From assembly GCA_002424295.1 (NCBI GenBank), contig DIQY01000040.1, forward strand, positions 1-18,657: 18,657 bases of DNA, read 5' to 3'. The stretch comes from Ruminococcaceae bacterium UBA5450. Lineage in GTDB: Bacteria; Bacillota; Clostridia; Oscillospirales; Acutalibacteraceae. The notes under the pieces were generated by a model. The model saw only the letters and a program-made list of their open reading frames with translations, did no database searches and had not been told where the DNA came from. Shown here one piece after another: positions 14,804-18,657 of this stretch (the stretch's first letter is position 1; the number at the start of each line of letters is the position of its first letter). The translations under genes were made by a program, and so were the position numbers.

Positions 14804-16117
14804 ATGACAACAATGGAGAAACTAAAGATCCTGACTGATGCGGCAAAGTACGATGTTGCCTGTACTTCGAGCGGGGTCGATCGTTCCGGGAAAAAAGGTG
14901 GCCTTGGTTCGACGCAGTTCAGCGGAATCTGTCACAGCTTTGCAGCAGACGGCAGATGTATTTCTCTGTTAAAAGTTCTCTATACCAATTTTTGTATTTG
15001 TGATTGTAAATATTGCGTCAATCGCCGTTCCAATGACGTGAAAAGAGCCTCTTTTACACCGCGGGAGTTGGCAGAACTTACGATTGGCTTTTATAAAAGA
15101 AATTATATTGAGGGATTATTTTTAAGCAGTGGGATTATTAAAAATCCAGATTATACCTGCGAGCAAATGCTGAAAGTGCTGGAATTATTGCGGGAGGAAT
15201 ATCATTTTCGAGGATATATTCATGTAAAGGCGATCCCCGGGGCAGATGATCAACTTTTAAAAAAACTTGGCATGCTTGCAGATAGAATGAGCGTTAATAT
15301 TGAACTGCCTTCAGAAGAAAGCTTAAACCGGCTTTGTCCAGATAAAAACCGAAAGGCAATTTTTCATCCGATGGGGCTGATTTCGGGTGGGATTCAGGTC
15401 CATACGAAAGAATTGGTACAATATCGCTATGCACCAAAGTTCGTACCCGCAGGGCAGAGCACCCAAATGATTATCGGTGCGACCAAAGATACCGATTATC
15501 AGATTTTAAATCTTGCGGAAAGTCTCTATCAGAAATATCAGCTAAAACGGGTTTTCTTTTCGGCTTATGTACCGGTAGCAGAAAATGCGCTTTTGCCGCC
15601 TTTACAAACGAAACCGCCTCTTTTAAGGGAGCATCGCCTTTATCAGGCGGACTGGCTTTTGCGCTATTACGGATTTGAAGCGCGTGAACTTTTGGATCAA
15701 GAGCATCCGCAGTTTAATCCGGTGATTGATCCGAAGTGTAATTGGGCGCTGCAGCATATGAACTTTTTTCCGGTAGAAGTGAATTGTGCAGATTATCACA
15801 CCTTGCTGCGTGTACCTGGAGTTGGGCCAAAATCAGCTAAGGCAATCTTGCAGGCACGGCGTGCTGCTACGCTTGACTTTACCGGCCTAAAAAAATTGGG
15901 AGTGGTCTTAAAGAGGGCGCAGTATTTTTTAACCTGCAGCGGGCGTATCATTGATGGACTGCGGGTCACTCCTGATATTGTCCTGCGCAATCTGATTAGT
16001 CAGCAGGGAATCGAATTACTGAAAACAGAGGAACCTCCTGAGCAGTTGAGCTTTTTTTCGCCCACAGAATCTTTTGAGCAAATTAGGCAGTTAATGCCGA
16101 TCAGAATCAGAGGGTAG
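14804..16117 (+). CDS. Putative DNA modification/repair radical SAM protein with helix-hairpin-helix
   Basis: 437 residues, matching the family described as a putative DNA modification/repair radical SAM protein that is genetically linked to a uracil-DNA-glycosylase-like partner (the TIGR03916 type). The cluster motif is in NFCICDCKYCVNRRSND: C64, C68 and C71 give CX3CX2C, with an extra cysteine at 66. Downstream are FLSSGIIKNPDYT, HVKAIPGAD, SVNIELPSEESL and FVPAGQSTQMIIGAT, then a C-terminal helix-hairpin-helix LLRVPGVGPKSAKAILQARR from about 334, a common nonspecific DNA-binding element. This supports action on DNA, but no reaction has been shown. AAGAAGGA lies about 8 bases before the ATG. 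The partner gene follows after 11 bases, suggesting an operon. Confidence 0.9.
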   Translation: MTTMEKLKILTDAAKYDVACTSSGVDRSGKKGGLGSTQFSGICHSFAADGRCISLLKVLYTNFCICDCKYCVNRRSNDVKRASFTPRELAELTIGFYKRNYIEGLFLSSGIIKNPDYTCEQMLKVLELLREEYHFRGYIHVKAIPGADDQLLKKLGMLADRMSVNIELPSEESLNRLCPDKNRKAIFHPMGLISGGIQVHTKELVQYRYAPKFVPAGQSTQMIIGATKDTDYQILNLAESLYQKYQLKRVFFSAYVPVAENALLPPLQTKPPLLREHRLYQADWLLRYYGFEARELLDQEHPQFNPVIDPKCNWALQHMNFFPVEVNCADYHTLLRVPGVGPKSAKAILQARRAATLDFTGLKKLGVVLKRAQYFLTCSGRIIDGLRVTPDIVLRNLISQQGIELLKTEEPPEQLSFFSPTESFEQIRQLMPIRIRG

Positions 16118-16128
16118 AGAGAACAATT

Positions 16129-16941
16129 ATGCAGGAAACAAACATTATTTATCACTATGATGGAAGCTTTGACGGTTGTATTTGCTGTGTATTTGATGCG
16201 TTTTATCGCAGAGAAAATCCAATGAAGATTCTTTCTAAAGAGGAAAGACAGGTTACTTTATTTCCAGTGCACGAAGTGCAAACAGATTTTTTTCATGCAA
16301 AACGTGTTTTAAATGCGCTTTATGAAAAGGTGTCTCCCAAGGTGGTTCGGTTTATAGAAGAAGGATTCTTGTCCTGTGAACCGGAAAAAGAAAAATTGAT
16401 TTTGGAAACGATCCGCAGAGCTTTTCGGGATGGTGCGAATGTTTTAAACAATCTTACAGATGATTCAGTCGGTAAGCTTTATCGCGCTGTTAAATTTTTA
16501 AAAAATGAGACCCATCTTTTATGCGGATTTGTGCGCTTCTCAGAACAGAATCATATACTTTGTGCCGTGATTTCTCCTAAAAATCGAGTATTACCGCTTT
16601 TAGCGCCCCATTTTTGCAGGCGTTATCCGGAGGAACATTTCCTGATTTATGATAAAACACATCAAGAGGCAGTCATTTATCAGCCTTATGAATCAATTTT
16701 GATTCCATTGGAGAATTTTCAAGCTTTTCCAGCCGATGAAGAAGAAAAAAATTTCAGAGCACTCTGGAAGTGCTTTTATGATACCATTGCAATTGAAGGG
16801 CGGTTAAATCCAAAGTGCCGAATGAATCATATGCCCAAGCGATATTGGAGCCATCTGACAGAATTGCAGGAACAGACAGAGAATTTTAACGATGAGAATT
16901 CTGAAAAAACACTTTCGCTCAAAAAAATATCGGAATCATAA
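16129..16941 (+). CDS. DUF4130-type putative DNA metabolism protein (TIGR03915-like)
   Basis: 270 residues. Partner of the preceding radical SAM protein; the family is known mainly through this linkage, and in some genomes it is fused to a C-terminal uracil-DNA glycosylase domain. Recognised from the N-terminal IYHYDGSFDGCICCVFDAFYRRE, a central helix region VGKLYRAVKFLKNETHLLCGFVRF, FPVHEVQTDF, the block LAPHFCRRYPEEHFLIYDKTH, and RLNPKCRMNHMPKRYWSHLTE near the end. No glycosylase domain follows, so this is the short form, and the tail after about 255 is hydrophilic and unremarkable. The ATG at 16129 is 11 bases after the previous stop, with AGAGAGAA before it. Function unknown; DNA repair is inferred from context alone. 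Confidence 0.85.
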   Translation: MQETNIIYHYDGSFDGCICCVFDAFYRRENPMKILSKEERQVTLFPVHEVQTDFFHAKRVLNALYEKVSPKVVRFIEEGFLSCEPEKEKLILETIRRAFRDGANVLNNLTDDSVGKLYRAVKFLKNETHLLCGFVRFSEQNHILCAVISPKNRVLPLLAPHFCRRYPEEHFLIYDKTHQEAVIYQPYESILIPLENFQAFPADEEEKNFRALWKCFYDTIAIEGRLNPKCRMNHMPKRYWSHLTELQEQTENFNDENSEKTLSLKKISES

Positions 16942-16957
16942 ATTAGAAAGATCACAT

Positions 16958-16992
16958 AAAAAGCGCTCCGGAAAAATTCCGAAGCGCTTTTT
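16958..16992. terminator. Bidirectional terminator between convergent genes
   Basis: AAAAAGCGCTCCGGAA (16958-16973) and TTCCGAAGCGCTTTTT (16977-16992) pair over 16 bases with one mismatch and a three-base loop. It serves both the DUF4130 gene and the pyrophosphatase gene. Confidence 0.92.
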
Positions 16993-16997
16993 ATATT

Positions 16998-18657
16998 TTA
17001 CTGCATTTCTTCTTGAATTGCTGCCATTAAAGGTGGGATCAGTTGCTTTTTGCGACTCATTAAGCCCGGCAAAACAGCACAGTCTCCTTGAGGCTTTACA
17101 TGAAATGCTTTTTCGATGATCGCAGCAGCATGGGGTCCGGTGAACATCAAGTCGGTTGATTCTCCGGGCACGTCGGTAAACATGTAAAAAATCATCGGAA
17201 TTCCCTGATAGGCAGCCGCTTTTGACAAATAAGGGCCAACCAGCTTCTTAGCGGCAACTTTTGATTTTTTAGTCATATAGGTTCCTTGACCGACACCGAA
17301 ACGGACATCCCCACGGCTGAAAATTTTGAAATCTGACAGGAAAATTTCTTCTGCATTCTTTCCGGTTAGATCCGCACCAGCTTCAAACATTTGCTCGGCG
17401 TATTGAGGAATGTTGACGTTGGCAATCTTAGCAAGTTCTTCGGCAACTGCCTTGTCAACTGGAGTGCAGGTTGGGCTGCGGAACATCAGAGTATCCGAAA
17501 GAATTGCGGAAAGCAGCAGACCTGCAATGTCTTTTGGGATTTCCACGTTATTTTCATGAAACATCTGGTAGACAATTGTACAGGTGCATCCCATCGGGAC
17601 ATTGCGGAAATAGACGGGATTCATGGTTTCTACAGCCTTTAGACGATGATGGTCGATGATTTCGAGAATCTCCGCTTGGTCAAGGCCGTCTACAGCCTGC
17701 GTCTTTTCATTATGGTCAACCAGAATAATCTGTTTGCGATGAACATTCAGTAAGTTTCGTCTGCTGATAACGCCACAGTAGAGGCCATTATCATTTAAAA
17801 CAGGAAAATAACGAAACCGAACGTTTGCCATTACTTTGTGAGCATCTTCAACTGGCGTGTTCAAATTAAATTTACTAATATTATCTTTTGTCATATAATG
17901 GCTGATAGGTGCTGCCTGACTGATTAGCTTTGCAACGTCATAAATAGGGTGAGGAGTTGTAATGATTCTGCATCCTTTTTCTGATGCGCGTGCTATAATG
18001 GTTTTTGGAGCGGCGAGACCGCCACAGATGATGATACATCCTGCACCGCATTCAATGGCACACAGCTGACTTTCGTAACGGTTGGAAAGGATGACCATAT
18101 CGCCTTCTTTGACGTATTCTTCCATGGCGTCTGGTGTAGCGGCTCCAATAAAGATATTTCCCTTGTCAATCACGGCATCTTCATCACCGAGAATCATTTT
18201 GCCTTCCAGAGTCTGTACAACATTTTTATACGGCGTATGTGCTTTGGAAAGGACTGCAGTGTCTAATAGATCCATATTGGCAGTTGCAATATCTCGAATG
18301 GTAATAATACCAAGGAGTTCTTTTTTCGGATTCGTAATGCAGAGCGTATCAATTTCTACACTGCGCATCAGCATCCATGCAGACTTTAGCGACATGTTTC
18401 CATCCACTCCGGGCTGGCAGCGAATGTCAATATCTTTTACCTGAGGGCTGACATCGGTGCAAAGTCTAGGGGATTTGACACCGAAATATTTCAAAACAAA
18501 TTCAGTTTCTCGATTTAAAAGGCCAGCGCGACGTGCTTCGGCGTTGATCCCAAGTTTTTTCTTTAAATAAGCGTATGCAATCGCAGAACAGATGGAATCT
18601 GTGTCAGGATGTTGGTGACCGATTACATTCACCTTACGGCGGACATCGGTATTGGGC
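16998..18657 (-). CDS. Manganese-dependent inorganic pyrophosphatase with CBS and DRTGG domains, probably 5'-partial
   Basis: Family II pyrophosphatase (DHH phosphoesterase) that hydrolyses pyrophosphate in the cytoplasm; forms with CBS domains are regulated by adenine nucleotides. Numbered from the GTG at 18632, the DHH domain shows GHQHPDTDS (5-13), VDHNE (about 302) and IIDHHRL (H328/H329); the C-terminal DHHA2 domain has the active-site GLMSRKKQ. A long insert (about 70-295) holds two CBS-like halves around a DRTGG-like segment. The frame stays open from that GTG to the window edge, reading NTDVRRK just before it, and the GTG has no ribosome binding site. The real start is therefore probably outside, so the gene is drawn to the edge. 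If GTG were used the protein would have 544 residues, a normal length. Confidence 0.9.
   Translation of the reverse strand, partial: PNTDVRRKVNVIGHQHPDTDSICSAIAYAYLKKKLGINAEARRAGLLNRETEFVLKYFGVKSPRLCTDVSPQVKDIDIRCQPGVDGNMSLKSAWMLMRSVEIDTLCITNPKKELLGIITIRDIATANMDLLDTAVLSKAHTPYKNVVQTLEGKMILGDEDAVIDKGNIFIGAATPDAMEEYVKEGDMVILSNRYESQLCAIECGAGCIIICGGLAAPKTIIARASEKGCRIITTPHPIYDVAKLISQAAPISHYMTKDNISKFNLNTPVEDAHKVMANVRFRYFPVLNDNGLYCGVISRRNLLNVHRKQIILVDHNEKTQAVDGLDQAEILEIIDHHRLKAVETMNPVYFRNVPMGCTCTIVYQMFHENNVEIPKDIAGLLLSAILSDTLMFRSPTCTPVDKAVAEELAKIANVNIPQYAEQMFEAGADLTGKNAEEIFLSDFKIFSRGDVRFGVGQGTYMTKKSKVAAKKLVGPYLSKAAAYQGIPMIFYMFTDVPGESTDLMFTGPHAAAIIEKAFHVKPQGDCAVLPGLMSRKKQLIPPLMAAIQEEMQ

Noticed and set aside
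18082..18444. 120-residue plus-strand open frame opposite the pyrophosphatase
   Set aside because: Ser-rich shadow of the CBS region with no supporting signal.
1..18657. CRISPR array, insertion sequence, phage genes, tRNA or rRNA
   Set aside because: No direct-repeat series, transposase, integrase, cloverleaf or ribosomal RNA sequence was recognised on reading both strands.

Overview
The window reads as chromosomal housekeeping DNA from a low-to-moderate GC, endospore-forming Firmicute. The closest feel is Clostridia, probably Oscillospirales/Ruminococcaceae-like; this placement is inferred from protein style and gene content, not from a marker-gene search. Support comes from the dipicolinate synthase pair dpaA-dpaB, RecD2-type helicase, ComF, strong AGGAGG-like ribosome binding sites, TTG/GTG starts, and rho-independent terminators after most transcription units. 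No phage, insertion sequence, CRISPR array, rRNA or tRNA was seen. No stretch over 300 bases lacks a gene; the largest gaps are about 177, 148 and 146 bases.

Layout. (1) 1-943: 3' part of metK, then a terminator whose 3' arm also carries the ribosome binding site of a small membrane-anchored protein (1012-1350). (2) 1395-4263: recD2 and comF, overlapping, behind a predicted promoter inside the small gene. (3) 4321-5349: an MreB-family actin homologue with its own near-consensus promoter and TTG start, ended by a 16-bp bidirectional terminator. (4) 5422-7744, minus strand: a radical SAM protein and murC. (5) 7922-10742, plus strand: dpaA-dpaB behind a candidate sporulation-sigma promoter, then metY with its own promoter. 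(6) 10807-12290, minus strand: a YjbR/MmcQ protein and a DUF362 ferredoxin-like protein, coupled by ATGA. (7) 12439-14657, plus strand: the AmmeMemoRadiSam system as two genes, a MEMO-AMMECR1 fusion and its radical SAM enzyme. (8) 14804-16941, plus strand: a radical SAM protein with a C-terminal helix-hairpin-helix and its DUF4130-type partner, a pair tentatively linked to DNA modification or repair. (9) 16998-18657, minus strand: a CBS/DRTGG-containing manganese-dependent pyrophosphatase running to the window edge.

How the genes relate. Three radical SAM enzymes plus S-adenosylmethionine synthetase and MetY give the region a loose sulfur/SAM flavour, but they sit in separate transcription units and no joint pathway is claimed. 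The two least understood units are the AmmeMemoRadiSam operon and the radical SAM/DUF4130 operon. Both are recurrent, family-level associations of unknown biochemistry, and both are compact and complete here. They are the best candidates for an undescribed system, though the families themselves have already been named.
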